29,578 bases of DNA from CAZXEU01 sp964639665 (GTDB taxonomy: Bacteria > Bacteroidota > Rhodothermia > Rhodothermales > Bin80). Position 1 is the stretch's first letter; each line of letters opens with the position of its first letter. Shown here in pieces: positions 16,494 to 24,692 of the stretch. The translations under genes and the position numbers were made by a program. The notes beneath the pieces were generated by a model. It worked only from the letters and a program-made list of their open reading frames with translations, did no database searches and was not told the DNA's origin. Location: NCBI GenBank assembly GCA_964639665.1, contig CAZXEU010000067.1:1-29578 (forward strand). Reading direction: 5' to 3'.

Positions 16494-17300
16494 TTATCTG
16501 CTCGCCAGGTCGACTCTTGCGAGTACGGCAAGGTGATCCGATGCCGTGAAGTAGGGAAGGGTGGCGAACGCCTGCACCAGCACAGCGCGGTCGACGAATA
16601 CATAGTCGATCCGGCGCCTCGGCTCCGTCGTGAATCCGCTGAACGTCCCGGCAGGCCCCTCGGGGGGCGTCAGCGCGGCTGGGCGCGCGTCAATAAGTCG
16701 TGTGGCGGTCATCGTGCGGTAGACCTCCGATTCAGGTGCGGCGTTGAAGTCACCCAGAACTATGACAGGTGCTGCACCCGCAATCTCCCCGATCCTGGCC
16801 AAGAGCAAGGCCGCACTCTTTTCTCTTGCTTCTCTGCCGCGGTGATCAAAGTGCGTATTGAACACGAAGAAGGTGTCCCGGCTGGCCAGGTCCGCGAATT
16901 CGCTCCACGTTGCAATCCGGGTTATGGCTGCGTCCCAGCTCTTGCTCCCCGGCACATCAGGCTCTTCGGAAAGCCAGAATGTGCCGTGTCGCACCGAGGA
17001 AAACCGGTCGTTTCGGTAGAAGATGGGAGAGTATTCACCAGCCTGCTTGCCGTCGTCGCGCCCGACGCCGACGTATTCGTAATCAGGCAGTAGTTCAACG
17101 AGCGCTTGCATCTGCGTGTGCAGTGCCTCCTGCACGCCGGCAATATCCGCCATGCGCACGATGCCCGCCACTTCCTCCCTGCGGTACTGCCAGTTATGCT
17201 CCCCGTCTTCCGGGTTGTCGTAGCGGATGTTGAAGGACATCACCTGCAGCGTCGTGTCGGATCCGGAAATAGTAAACAATAGCGGAAGAATCCAGAGCAT
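16494..17300 (-). CDS. Endonuclease/exonuclease/phosphatase family protein
   Basis: A 268-residue metal-dependent phosphoesterase with the EEP fold. Catalytic residues are visible in order: VMSFNIRYDN (N24), GVQEAL (E58), FVFNTHFDHRG (H150), VLGDFNAAPES (D184, N186), RIDYVFVD (D232) and SDHLAVLARV (D255, H256). The first 12 residues (MLWILPLLFTIS) are hydrophobic, so it may be exported or membrane-tethered. The substrate cannot be told; this subgroup includes enzymes on nucleic acids, phosphoinositides and sugar phosphates. It starts 3 bp after the moaA stop and is the last gene of the molybdenum operon. A role in cofactor handling would be speculation. Confidence 0.88.
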   Translation of the reverse strand: MLWILPLLFTISGSDTTLQVMSFNIRYDNPEDGEHNWQYRREEVAGIVRMADIAGVQEALHTQMQALVELLPDYEYVGVGRDDGKQAGEYSPIFYRNDRFSSVRHGTFWLSEEPDVPGSKSWDAAITRIATWSEFADLASRDTFFVFNTHFDHRGREAREKSAALLLARIGEIAGAAPVIVLGDFNAAPESEVYRTMTATRLIDARPAALTPPEGPAGTFSGFTTEPRRRIDYVFVDRAVLVQAFATLPYFTASDHLAVLARVDLASR

Positions 17301-17303
17301 CGC

Positions 17304-18395
17304 CTATCCTCCGATGGTTATCATCGGCCGATTTTGCATGACGGCCAGATTGTGCATGCCTGCGTGGCGGGCATGCTTTCGGGCTACGGCCCGGCTAACG
17401 GCCTCCAGCAAATCATCGTCTCCGGCACCACCGCGCATGGCGTCCCGAAGACTGGTCTCCGCCGCGCCAAAGAGGCATACCTTCAGATTGCCGTCGGCCG
17501 TTATGCGAAGCCTGTTGCAGCCTTCGCAGAAATTCTCCGTCATCGAAGTGATGAATCCGACGGTGCCCCTGAAACCGGGCACACGGAAGGTCTTTGACGT
17601 ATCGTGCCGCGAGCCCGTGACGCGTTCCAGCGGATACCTCGCCCGTATGTCCCGCAGCATCTCCGCAAAGGAGTATAGACGCCGGGAATCCCATTGGTTG
17701 CCATCGAATGGCATGAATTCTATGAACCGGACCTCCAGCGGCAAGTCCCGGGTCCAGTCCACAAAGTCGCACAGCTCATCCTCGTTCAGGCCGCGCATGA
17801 CGACACAGTTGACCTTGACGGGATCGTAGCCACGCTCGATGGCCTCGGAAATGGCCCGCATGACGAGCTTAAGTCCCCGGCGTCGCGTAATGGCTTCAAA
17901 GCGCTCGGGTTTCAGGGTGTCAAGGCTGATGTTGATCTGGTCCAGCCCCGCGCGGTGCAGGCGGTCGAACTTCTTCGGCAAAAGCAGGCCGTTGGTCGTA
18001 AGGGCAAGCGTCCGGAGGCCGTCCATCGCGCCCAAGGCTTCGGCAATGGACTCTATGCCGGGCCTCAGCAGCGGCTCACCCCCGGTAAGGCGAATCTTGG
18101 TTACTCCTTCCCCCACAAAAAGCCTGGCAAGGCGGATCACTTCGAGATCCGTCAACAGCTGCGCATCCGGGGTCCAGGCGAGTCCTTCCTCCGGCATACA
18201 GTAGTGGCAGCGCAAATTGCAGTTTTCGACCAGCGAAATCCGCAGGTACGTATGGCGCCGGCCAAAGCCGTCGTCCAGCACGTGGCGCTGGCCCTTTTCG
18301 GCGTCAAACGCCAGGGCAAAGTCCTCCGGTGCCAGGGCGCCGGCGCTGTCGCCGGAGCCTGGCGCATCCGTCAACAAGTTCAGTTCAATTAGCAT
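17304..18395 (-). CDS. moaA: GTP 3',8-cyclase MoaA
   Basis: Radical-SAM enzyme (363 residues) that converts GTP to 3',8-cyclo-GTP, the first step of molybdopterin synthesis. The SAM cluster is C59-x3-C63-x2-C66 (CNLRCHYC); GGEP is at 105-108; the second cluster uses C290-x2-C293 and C307 in NFCEGCNRLRITADGNLKVC; and the chain ends in GG (ITIGG), as required for activity in MoaA. The N-terminus is about 35 residues longer than in E. coli; an in-frame GTG at 18281 would give the usual length but lacks a Shine-Dalgarno, whereas GGAG precedes the ATG at 18395. The start overlaps the mobA stop by 7 bp. Its partner MoaC is not in the window. Confidence 0.96.
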   Translation of the reverse strand: MLIELNLLTDAPGSGDSAGALAPEDFALAFDAEKGQRHVLDDGFGRRHTYLRISLVENCNLRCHYCMPEEGLAWTPDAQLLTDLEVIRLARLFVGEGVTKIRLTGGEPLLRPGIESIAEALGAMDGLRTLALTTNGLLLPKKFDRLHRAGLDQINISLDTLKPERFEAITRRRGLKLVMRAISEAIERGYDPVKVNCVVMRGLNEDELCDFVDWTRDLPLEVRFIEFMPFDGNQWDSRRLYSFAEMLRDIRARYPLERVTGSRHDTSKTFRVPGFRGTVGFITSMTENFCEGCNRLRITADGNLKVCLFGAAETSLRDAMRGGAGDDDLLEAVSRAVARKHARHAGMHNLAVMQNRPMITIGG

Positions 18396-18970
18396 CGCGC
18401 CTGCTCCAGCTTGGCTAGATCCCGCGTACTGTTGACATTCACGACCAGCTCCGGCGCCACGTCGCGGTAGCGGACACTCTTTGCCGCATGCACGAGAGCG
18501 TGCATGGCTAACTGGCCTGAGCGGAGTTGCGATTCCACGAGTGGGAGGAGGCTTACACTATACGCCGCGCACAGCGGTTGCAGGCGCCCTGCGGGCGTGC
18601 GGCTGACCACACAGGACAGCCCGCTGCGAATCTCGGAGAGAATGCCGCGAAGCAACGGGGGCGTCACGGCTGGCATGTCGCAGGCCACGACCAGGACCCA
18701 GGGCGAGGAGGCATGCGACAGACCGGCATGCAGGCCACCCAGCGGACCACACTGCGCAAACCGGTCGCGGATGGTACGTGCACCGGCCACTTCGTAGGGA
18801 TGCGCATGGCATCCCGCGCCAATCAGAACCGGATCCGCCACCTCTCGCAGGGCCGAGACCGCATGATCGATCAGCGGCCGCCCTTGCCAGGCATGGCGCG
18901 CCTTGTCCGAGCCGAATCGCGTGCTCCGGCCTCCGGCCAGCACCAGTCCTGTTACACTGCTGTTTCGCAT
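18389..18970 (-). CDS. mobA: Molybdenum cofactor guanylyltransferase MobA
   Basis: Cytoplasmic enzyme (193 residues) that attaches GMP from GTP to molybdopterin, giving the guanine dinucleotide form used by DMSO-reductase-family enzymes. The nucleotidyltransferase signature LVLAGGRSTRFGSDKA lies at 9-24, followed by QCGPLGGLHAGL and VVACDMPAV, with the metal-binding Asp in CDMP. I chose ATG at 18970, just before MRNSSVTGLVLAGG; the longer frame upstream runs through the oxidoreductase gene and has no protein-like sequence. It overlaps the upstream gene by 19 bp and moaA by 7 bp. This fits its role in serving the adjacent molybdoenzyme. Confidence 0.93.
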   Translation of the reverse strand: MRNSSVTGLVLAGGRSTRFGSDKARHAWQGRPLIDHAVSALREVADPVLIGAGCHAHPYEVAGARTIRDRFAQCGPLGGLHAGLSHASSPWVLVVACDMPAVTPPLLRGILSEIRSGLSCVVSRTPAGRLQPLCAAYSVSLLPLVESQLRSGQLAMHALVHAAKSVRYRDVAPELVVNVNSTRDLAKLEQARC

Positions 18971-21225
18971 GGCTCCAGACGGATGATCACGGATTTCGAT
19001 GCCGGCGTGTTGCTGCCGCGCGCCGTATGGTCGACGGGTACCAGGACGTTGGCCTCCGGGAAATATGTCGCGGCGCATTGCCTGGGCAGCGGGTACGGTA
19101 CGACGGCAAAGCCTTCTGCGCGGCGCTCCTTTCCGCGGTAGGAACTTACAAGTGTAACGCACTGGCCTGCCTCCAGTCCCGCATCCGCAACGTCTTGCGG
19201 ATGCAGCATGATAACGCGGCGGCCGCCCCTTATTCCCCGGTAGCGGTCGTCCAGGCCATAGACAGTGGTATTGAATTGATCGTGGCTCCGAATGGTCATC
19301 ATCACGTACTCGTTCTTTGCCGCTGCAAACTCCGGAACGTCGTGTACAGTAAAGCGCGCCTTGCCGGAGATGGTTTCAAAACGTCCGCTGCGGGCTGGAT
19401 TGGGGAGCGCGAACCCGCCCCGGCGGCGAATGCGTTCATTGTAGTTTTCAAATCCTCCCACCACATCGGCGATTGCGTCGCGAACGGTGTCATAATCCCG
19501 CGCAAAGCTCTGCCAGGGTTCCCGCTCCAGGAGCGTCTTCCTGGCCAGGGATGCTACGATCGCTACTTCACTTCGGAGCCCGCCGGCGGCCGGTTCCATG
19601 TGTCCACGCGTGGAATGCACAATGCCCATCGAATTTTCCACGGAGACAAACTGCTCCCCGCTCTGCTGCCGGTCCCGCTCGGTGCGCGCCAGGCACGGCA
19701 GAATCAGTGCTTCGCGCCCCGGCGTCAGATGACTTCTGTTCAGCTTCGTGGAGACGTGCACCGTCATTTCGCAGCGGCCAAGCGCCTCGGCCGTGTAGGA
19801 AGTATCCGGCGCGGCCGAAAGGAAATTCCCGCCCATGGCAACGAATACGCGCACCTTGCCTTCGTGCATGGCACGGATGGCATTCACCGTGTCGTAGCCG
19901 GGAGTGCGCGGCGCCTCAAAGACGAAGCGCTTTCCCAGCCGGTCGAGAAAGTCCTCCGACGCCCTGGGCGTGATGCCGACCGTCCGGTCGCCCTGAACGT
20001 TCGAATGGCCACGGACCGGACAGACGCCGGCTCCCGGTTTGCCGATGCTGCCCTTGAGCAGCAAGAGATTCACGATGCTCTGCACGTTGGCAATGGCATG
20101 CACGTGCTGGGTCAGCCCCATGGCCCAGCACACGATGATGCGCTCTGATTCCTTCACGCACCTGGCCACCTCGTGCACGGTTTCCGTGCTGACTCCCGCA
20201 GATTCGGCCAGCTCCTCCAGGGATACATTCTCGAAGCTGGCGCGAAAACGCTCAAAGCCCTCCGTGTGCTGCTCGATGAAGGCGTGATCAAGAGCGGTGC
20301 CGGGTTGTTGCTGCTCCTTTTCGAAAAGCAGCTTCATTACGGCGTTCAGGAACGCAATGTCGCCGCCTATGCGAACCTGCGCAAAAATGCTGGCGAGCGG
20401 TGTACCCCGGCCCGCGATTCCGGCAAACTTTTGCGGATGACGGAACCGGATAAGGCCCGCCTCCGGCAGCGGATTGACGTGCACGATGCGGGCCCCGGCC
20501 TTTACGGCGCGCTCCAGCGTGGAGAGCATCCGGGGATGATTGGTACCCGGATTCTGGCCGATCACAAAAATCAGGTCCGCACGCTCGAAATCCTGCAGCG
20601 TAACGGTGCCCTTTCCAACCCCTATGACTTCTTTCAGGCCCATCCCGCTGGATTCGTGGCACATGTTCGAGCAGTCCGGCAGATTGTTGGTACCGAACTT
20701 GCGTACCAGTAGCTGAAACAGAAACGCGGCCTCATTGCTTGTGCGACCCGAGGTGTAGAATACCGCCTCATCTGCAGATGGCAGCGTGCGCAGGCGCGCA
20801 GCCAGGCGGGAAATGGCCTGGTCCCACGAGACGGGTTCGTAGTGTCTCTTGCCCTCCGGCAACAGCATGGGCGTCGTAAGCCTTCCCTGCTGCCCGAGCC
20901 AGAAGTCGGACTTCTTGCGCAGATCGTCGATGCTCCAGGTGCTAAAGAACGGCGCCGTGATCCGGCGCGTCGTGGCCGCTGCCGCGACGGCTTTGACTCC
21001 ATTTTCGCAGAACTCCGCCGGTGACGCCTTGTCAGGCTCGGGCCATGCACAGCCGGGGCAGTCGAATCCGCCTTTCTGGTTTACCCGCCGAAGGGCGCGC
21101 ACGCTGCGCACCAGACCCGCCTCGCGCGCGGCGTGCCGGGCCGAGCTGACTACGGATGCAGGTCCGGCGGCGGCAGTCTGCGGTGCGGAAACGCGCAGCT
21201 CTTGATTGCTGTCCGTGCCCTTCAT
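18952..21225 (-). CDS. FdhF/YdeP-family molybdopterin oxidoreductase
   Basis: A 757-residue bis-MGD enzyme of the formate-dehydrogenase-alpha-like FdhF/YdeP family. The N-terminus carries KGGFDCPGCAWP (C56, C59) with C73 in EFCENGVKAV, a cluster-like Cys set. NLPDCSNMCHESSGMGL aligns with the E. coli FdhH segment around its selenocysteine, placing Cys189 as the Mo ligand and H190 as the conserved His. Further family motifs: GQNPGTNHPRML, HVNPLPEAGL, GSIGKPGAGVCPVRGHSNVQG and the C-terminal MMTIRSHDQFNTTVYG. I chose ATG at 21225, 4 bp after the DUF7009 stop; an earlier TTG at 21264 would run into that gene. No electron-transfer subunit is nearby. The true substrate of this family is not known to me, so formate dehydrogenase should not be assumed. 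Confidence 0.9.
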   Translation of the reverse strand: MKGTDSNQELRVSAPQTAAAGPASVVSSARHAAREAGLVRSVRALRRVNQKGGFDCPGCAWPEPDKASPAEFCENGVKAVAAAATTRRITAPFFSTWSIDDLRKKSDFWLGQQGRLTTPMLLPEGKRHYEPVSWDQAISRLAARLRTLPSADEAVFYTSGRTSNEAAFLFQLLVRKFGTNNLPDCSNMCHESSGMGLKEVIGVGKGTVTLQDFERADLIFVIGQNPGTNHPRMLSTLERAVKAGARIVHVNPLPEAGLIRFRHPQKFAGIAGRGTPLASIFAQVRIGGDIAFLNAVMKLLFEKEQQQPGTALDHAFIEQHTEGFERFRASFENVSLEELAESAGVSTETVHEVARCVKESERIIVCWAMGLTQHVHAIANVQSIVNLLLLKGSIGKPGAGVCPVRGHSNVQGDRTVGITPRASEDFLDRLGKRFVFEAPRTPGYDTVNAIRAMHEGKVRVFVAMGGNFLSAAPDTSYTAEALGRCEMTVHVSTKLNRSHLTPGREALILPCLARTERDRQQSGEQFVSVENSMGIVHSTRGHMEPAAGGLRSEVAIVASLARKTLLEREPWQSFARDYDTVRDAIADVVGGFENYNERIRRRGGFALPNPARSGRFETISGKARFTVHDVPEFAAAKNEYVMMTIRSHDQFNTTVYGLDDRYRGIRGGRRVIMLHPQDVADAGLEAGQCVTLVSSYRGKERRAEGFAVVPYPLPRQCAATYFPEANVLVPVDHTARGSNTPASKSVIIRLEPCETAV

Positions 21226-21229
21226 GCCA

Positions 21230-21532
21230 TCAGTGCCTGCAAGGCAGGTCTTTCTCCACCACAACCCTTGTGCCGTCCAGGCGACTGTTGCACAGGATCA
21301 CATTTCCCGGCTCCGCCCACCTGATGATCTGGGCCTCAGGGACCTGAATCCGGATCTGACCTTCCGCAAACCGGGCTCCGACGCTGGTGCCGGCCGCTTC
21401 CACCACGTACGAGAGTACGCTGTTTCCCGGAAATTGCACACTCTCGGCAACGCTGCCGCCGTGCATCAGCGCGGATACGTCTCTCTCGGATAACCGCAGC
21501 CTCACCGCATTTCGGGTAATACGGAGCTTCAT
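21230..21532 (-). CDS. DUF7009-like small protein between fdhD and the oxidoreductase
   Basis: A 100-residue soluble protein of unknown function. It starts MKLRITRNAVRLRLSERDV and continues with GNSVLSYVVEAAG, VPEAQIIRWAEP and GTRVVVEKDLPC, the pattern of a small Bacteroidota family (DUF7009) that I associate with formate-dehydrogenase-like loci. No catalytic motif is visible; a small beta-rich fold is likely. The ATG at 21532 overlaps the fdhD stop by 4 bp and its stop is 4 bp before the oxidoreductase start. Position and constant linkage suggest an accessory role in maturing or regulating the enzyme, which is inference. The family name is from memory. Confidence 0.75.
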   Translation of the reverse strand: MKLRITRNAVRLRLSERDVSALMHGGSVAESVQFPGNSVLSYVVEAAGTSVGARFAEGQIRIQVPEAQIIRWAEPGNVILCNSRLDGTRVVVEKDLPCRH

Positions 21533-22380
21533 CGCAGCCTGCCCACCTCTGCGTATGCGTTAAATCGGTCCCGGCCCGCAAAGCCTACGAGCGAGACCGA
21601 GTACCGCTCTGCGAGTTCCACAGCCAGGCTGGTGGGCGCGCCGACGGCAACAATGACCGGCAAGCCAGCCATCACGGCTTTCTGGACGATCTCGAAACTG
21701 ACGCGCCCGCTGACCACCAGGATGGAGTTCATGGGCGTGGGGCGCTGCTCCATTATCTGGCAGCCGATCACCTTGTCCACGGCATTGTGGCGCCCCACGT
21801 CTTCCCTAACCGCTTCCGCCTCGCCGGCAAGAGAAACGAGCCCTGCCGCATGCACACCTCCGGTCTGGCTGAAGACCGACTGGGCGGATCTGAGAAGGTG
21901 TGGAAGGGCATGGATGAGGGACCGGTCGACCGGGGCACCCCCGGGAACCGCGGCGATGCCCGCAGGCATGCGAAGCGCTTGCAGCGACGGCTTGCCGCAC
22001 GCTCCGCAGCTGGAGGAAACGGGGAATCGGCGAGCCAGGGAGTCGCGGGCTGGCGCCAGGCCCTCTCGCAGCGTAGCCGTCACCACGTCGCCCATGCGCA
22101 CGTCCGCGCGAACATGGAGCACATCGCCCAGTCCTCCGATTATGCCTTCGGCCAGGAGGAAGCCCAGCACCAGCGCGACATCATCGCCGGGCGTGCGCAT
22201 GGTCACGGCAACAACCTCCGGATCCTGATCCGGGCCGGCGAGGCGCATTTCCAGGGCAGATTCCACGGCAATCTTATCCACGAACCTGGAAGCCCCTGCC
22301 TTTTCGAAGCGGACCACCGGCGTGCGTGCCACCTTGCAAGACAGATCGGCCGAGGCGCCGCCTGATGCCATATCCTGCAT
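21529..22380 (-). CDS. fdhD: Sulfur carrier protein FdhD
   Basis: A 283-residue maturation factor that passes sulfur from a cysteine desulfurase to the molybdenum cofactor before insertion into formate-dehydrogenase-like enzymes. The persulfide-relay motif is C125-x2-C128 in SSSCGACGK. Other family blocks are GFLLAEGIIG, SQTGGVHAAGL, EDVGRHNAVDKVIG, VVSGRVSFEIVQKA and AVGAPTSLAVELA. ATG codons occur at 22380 and 22371; the choice changes only three residues. It is first in the operon fdhD-DUF7009-oxidoreductase-mobA-moaA-EEP and diverges from argG. Its presence supports the downstream enzyme needing a sulfurated Mo centre. Confidence 0.94.
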   Translation of the reverse strand: MQDMASGGASADLSCKVARTPVVRFEKAGASRFVDKIAVESALEMRLAGPDQDPEVVAVTMRTPGDDVALVLGFLLAEGIIGGLGDVLHVRADVRMGDVVTATLREGLAPARDSLARRFPVSSSCGACGKPSLQALRMPAGIAAVPGGAPVDRSLIHALPHLLRSAQSVFSQTGGVHAAGLVSLAGEAEAVREDVGRHNAVDKVIGCQIMEQRPTPMNSILVVSGRVSFEIVQKAVMAGLPVIVAVGAPTSLAVELAERYSVSLVGFAGRDRFNAYAEVGRLR

Positions 22381-22459
22381 GCATCAATATACGGAACCCA
22401 CTGCGAGCAACCTTTCGCGAGCTCCCGATGTTGAATCGCGACTTGTCAAGTGGCATGCC
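22381..22459. promoter_or_regulatory. Divergent fdhD / argG intergenic region
   Basis: The 79-bp gap must hold the promoters of both operons unless they start inside genes. AATATA at 22386-22391 is the only AT-rich island and lies very near the fdhD start. The minus strand has TTGACA (22453-22448), a perfect -35-like box for fdhD, but no good -10 lies 16-18 bp further. No riboswitch-sized leader fits here. Confidence 0.3.
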
Positions 22460-23662
22460 ATGGCAATTGTACTGGCCTTCAGCGGTGGCCTGGACACCTC
22501 GTTTTGCGTCCCTTACCTGAAGGAGTCCTATGGTGAGACGGTCTATACGGCCACGGTCAATACCGGTGGCCTTACGGCAGACGAAGCCCGTGCACTTGAG
22601 CGCAAGTCTCGTGAACTTGGCGCCGCGGAGCATTTCCTGATTGAAGGCCGGCACGCGCTCTACAGGGATCATCTCCGCTACCTCATCATGGGTAATGTCC
22701 TGAGAGGGGGCGTCTACCCGCTTTGCGTAGGGGCAGAACGCGTGGTGCAGGCCCGCAAGCTGGTCGAGCTGGCGAGGCGACTCGAAGCGCGGGCCATAGC
22801 GCACGGCTCCACGGGAGCCGGCAATGATCAGCTGCGCTTTGACGGCGTGATCCGGCTTCTGGCGGACGACCTGGAAATCGTAACACCCATCCGTGATGAA
22901 GGCGTCACGCGGCCTTTCGCCACCGCTTTCCTGGAGGAGCGAGGATTTGATGTGCCGCGCAGCACGACCTCCTACTCCATCAACGCCGGATTATGGGGCA
23001 CGACCATTGGAGGCGCCGAAACGCTCACCACCACGGATCCGCTTCCGGAAAGCGCCTATCCGGCCTCCTTGCCGGTGTCCCAGGCCCCTGATCGTGCGCA
23101 GATCATCCGCCTGGCGTTTCGCTCAGGCCTTCCCGAATCGATAGACGGCGAGGATCTGGACGGCGTAAGCCTCATTCTCAAGCTTGCTGCCGCGGGCTCC
23201 CGGCACGGTGTGGGCCGCGGCATCCACGTTGGAGACACGGTCCTGGGCGTTAAGGGACGCATTGCATTCGAGGCGCCCGGTCCCATGATCCTGCTGACAG
23301 CGCACAGAGAGCTCGAAAAGATCGTGCTTACCAAGTGGCAGCGCTACCAGAAGGACCAGCTTGCGGATTTCTATGGCATGCTGCTCCACGAAGGACAGCA
23401 CTACGATCCGGTTATGCGCGACATTGAAGCCTTTTTTCGGTCCTCGCAAGACGGGGTCGACGGTACGGTGACCGTCAAGCTAATCAAGGGCAATATCCTC
23501 GTGGAAGGGTGCGAAAGCCCCAATTCCATGTTCAGTACGGATGTTGCCACCTACGGGGAGCAGGCCGCGCTGTGGGACGGACGGGACGCGCGTGGATTCT
23601 GCCGGCTGGCTGGCATGCAGGCTTATCTGGCCCGAAAGGCCCGGCAGGAGACCACTCCGTAA
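22460..23662 (+). CDS. argG: Argininosuccinate synthase
   Basis: Cytoplasmic ATP-dependent ligase (400 residues) joining citrulline and aspartate. The N-terminus MAIVLAFSGGLDTSF holds the PP-loop (SGGLDTS at 8-14). Further family blocks: AHGSTGAGNDQLRFD, TSYSINAGLWG, DTVLGVKGRIAFEAPG, LLTAHRELEKIVLT and LLHEGQHYDPVMRDIEAFF. ATG at 22460 matches the family start; the open frame upstream overlaps fdhD and is not conserved. There is no clear Shine-Dalgarno. Its stop is 1 bp before argC. First gene of a six-gene arginine operon. Confidence 0.96.
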   Translation: MAIVLAFSGGLDTSFCVPYLKESYGETVYTATVNTGGLTADEARALERKSRELGAAEHFLIEGRHALYRDHLRYLIMGNVLRGGVYPLCVGAERVVQARKLVELARRLEARAIAHGSTGAGNDQLRFDGVIRLLADDLEIVTPIRDEGVTRPFATAFLEERGFDVPRSTTSYSINAGLWGTTIGGAETLTTTDPLPESAYPASLPVSQAPDRAQIIRLAFRSGLPESIDGEDLDGVSLILKLAAAGSRHGVGRGIHVGDTVLGVKGRIAFEAPGPMILLTAHRELEKIVLTKWQRYQKDQLADFYGMLLHEGQHYDPVMRDIEAFFRSSQDGVDGTVTVKLIKGNILVEGCESPNSMFSTDVATYGEQAALWDGRDARGFCRLAGMQAYLARKARQETTP

Positions 23663-23663
23663 C

Positions 23664-24692
23664 ATGGCGGAAGTACAAACCAGAAAGGCCGTAGCCTTGC
23701 TGCACGCAGCAGGCTATGCAGGCCGGGAGCTCATCACGCTTCTGGCTGGCCATCCGCATGCGCGACTGGCCATGGCCACTAGCCGCACATACGCCGGCAA
23801 GCCCCTCGAGGCGGCGCATCCGATGTTGCGAGGGCTCGCCGACCTGCGGTTCTCAGACCCGGCCGACGGGAATCTTTCGGAGATGGACGCGGTCTTTCTC
23901 GCTGCGGAGCACGGCGCGGCGGCACGCGCCGTGCAGGACATACTCGCGGGCGGCTACGACGGCCCCATCATCGATCTCAGCGCGGACTTTCGCTTCAAGT
24001 CGGCGGCCCATTATGAAGCCCGTTTCGGCGCGGCGCATCCCGCGCCCGAACTGCTTGGCCGGTTCACGTACGGCCTGGCAGAGATATGCGCTCCCTACCG
24101 CAGTCGGCTGATTGCAAATCCCGGCTGTTTCGCGACAGGCATCGCGCTGGCGCTGTGGCCAGTTGACCGTGCGCTGGGTTCTCTGCACGCCAGTATCACG
24201 GCCCTGACCGGAGCTTCGGGGGCCGGCACGCGACCGAAGGCTACCACGCACTTCCCGACGCGGGATGGGAATCTTCGCGCCTATCGCACGCTCGACCACC
24301 AGCATCTGCCGGAAGCCTTGCAACTGCTGGGGCCGGGTAGCACCGTAGCATTTGTGCCCGTGTCCGGACCGTGGACCCGGGGCATCTGGGGGACGGCGCA
24401 CCTCACGCTGCCGGCCGGCGTTACGGAGGAGAATGTATCGGCGTGGTTTGAAGAATCCTACGGCGAATGCAGGGCCATCCGGCTATGGCCCTCAAGGCTT
24501 CCGGAGCTCCGCTTCGCGGTGGGCACGCCCTACTGCGACATCGGATGGGTCGTGCGCCGACAGGCACTTGTGGTCGGATTCGCGCTCGACAACCTGCTCA
24601 AGGGCGCCGCATCGCAGGCAGTGCAAAACCTCAACCTGGTAATGGGCTGGCCCGAGATGGCCGGCCTGATCCCCCAATCGGCTTCGGCGTGA
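23664..24692 (+). CDS. argC: N-acyl-gamma-glutamyl-phosphate reductase ArgC
   Basis: NADPH-dependent reductase (342 residues) that turns N-acylglutamyl phosphate into the semialdehyde. The catalytic Cys155 is in NPGCFATG; the Rossmann region is LLHAAGYAGRELITLL, followed by TSRTYAGKPL and DLSADFRF, then GASGAGTRPKATTHFP and a final QNLNLVMGWPEM. The dinucleotide loop reads H-A-A-G-Y-A-G instead of the more usual G-x-x-G-Y-T-G, a modest oddity. The start is ATG at 23664, directly after the argG stop; the longer frame overlaps argG. The stop overlaps the GTG start of argD by 4 bp. Whether the acyl group is acetyl or succinyl depends on the carbamoyltransferase (see 25843). Confidence 0.92.
   Translation: MAEVQTRKAVALLHAAGYAGRELITLLAGHPHARLAMATSRTYAGKPLEAAHPMLRGLADLRFSDPADGNLSEMDAVFLAAEHGAAARAVQDILAGGYDGPIIDLSADFRFKSAAHYEARFGAAHPAPELLGRFTYGLAEICAPYRSRLIANPGCFATGIALALWPVDRALGSLHASITALTGASGAGTRPKATTHFPTRDGNLRAYRTLDHQHLPEALQLLGPGSTVAFVPVSGPWTRGIWGTAHLTLPAGVTEENVSAWFEESYGECRAIRLWPSRLPELRFAVGTPYCDIGWVVRRQALVVGFALDNLLKGAASQAVQNLNLVMGWPEMAGLIPQSASA

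Noticed and set aside
18778..20148. 456-codon plus-strand frame antisense to the oxidoreductase and mobA
   Set aside because: Long because of high GC; no domain, and both opposite genes are fully conserved.
21226..21264. TTG start of the oxidoreductase inside the DUF7009 gene
   Set aside because: ATG at 21225 sits 4 bp after the DUF7009 stop and needs no extra overlap.
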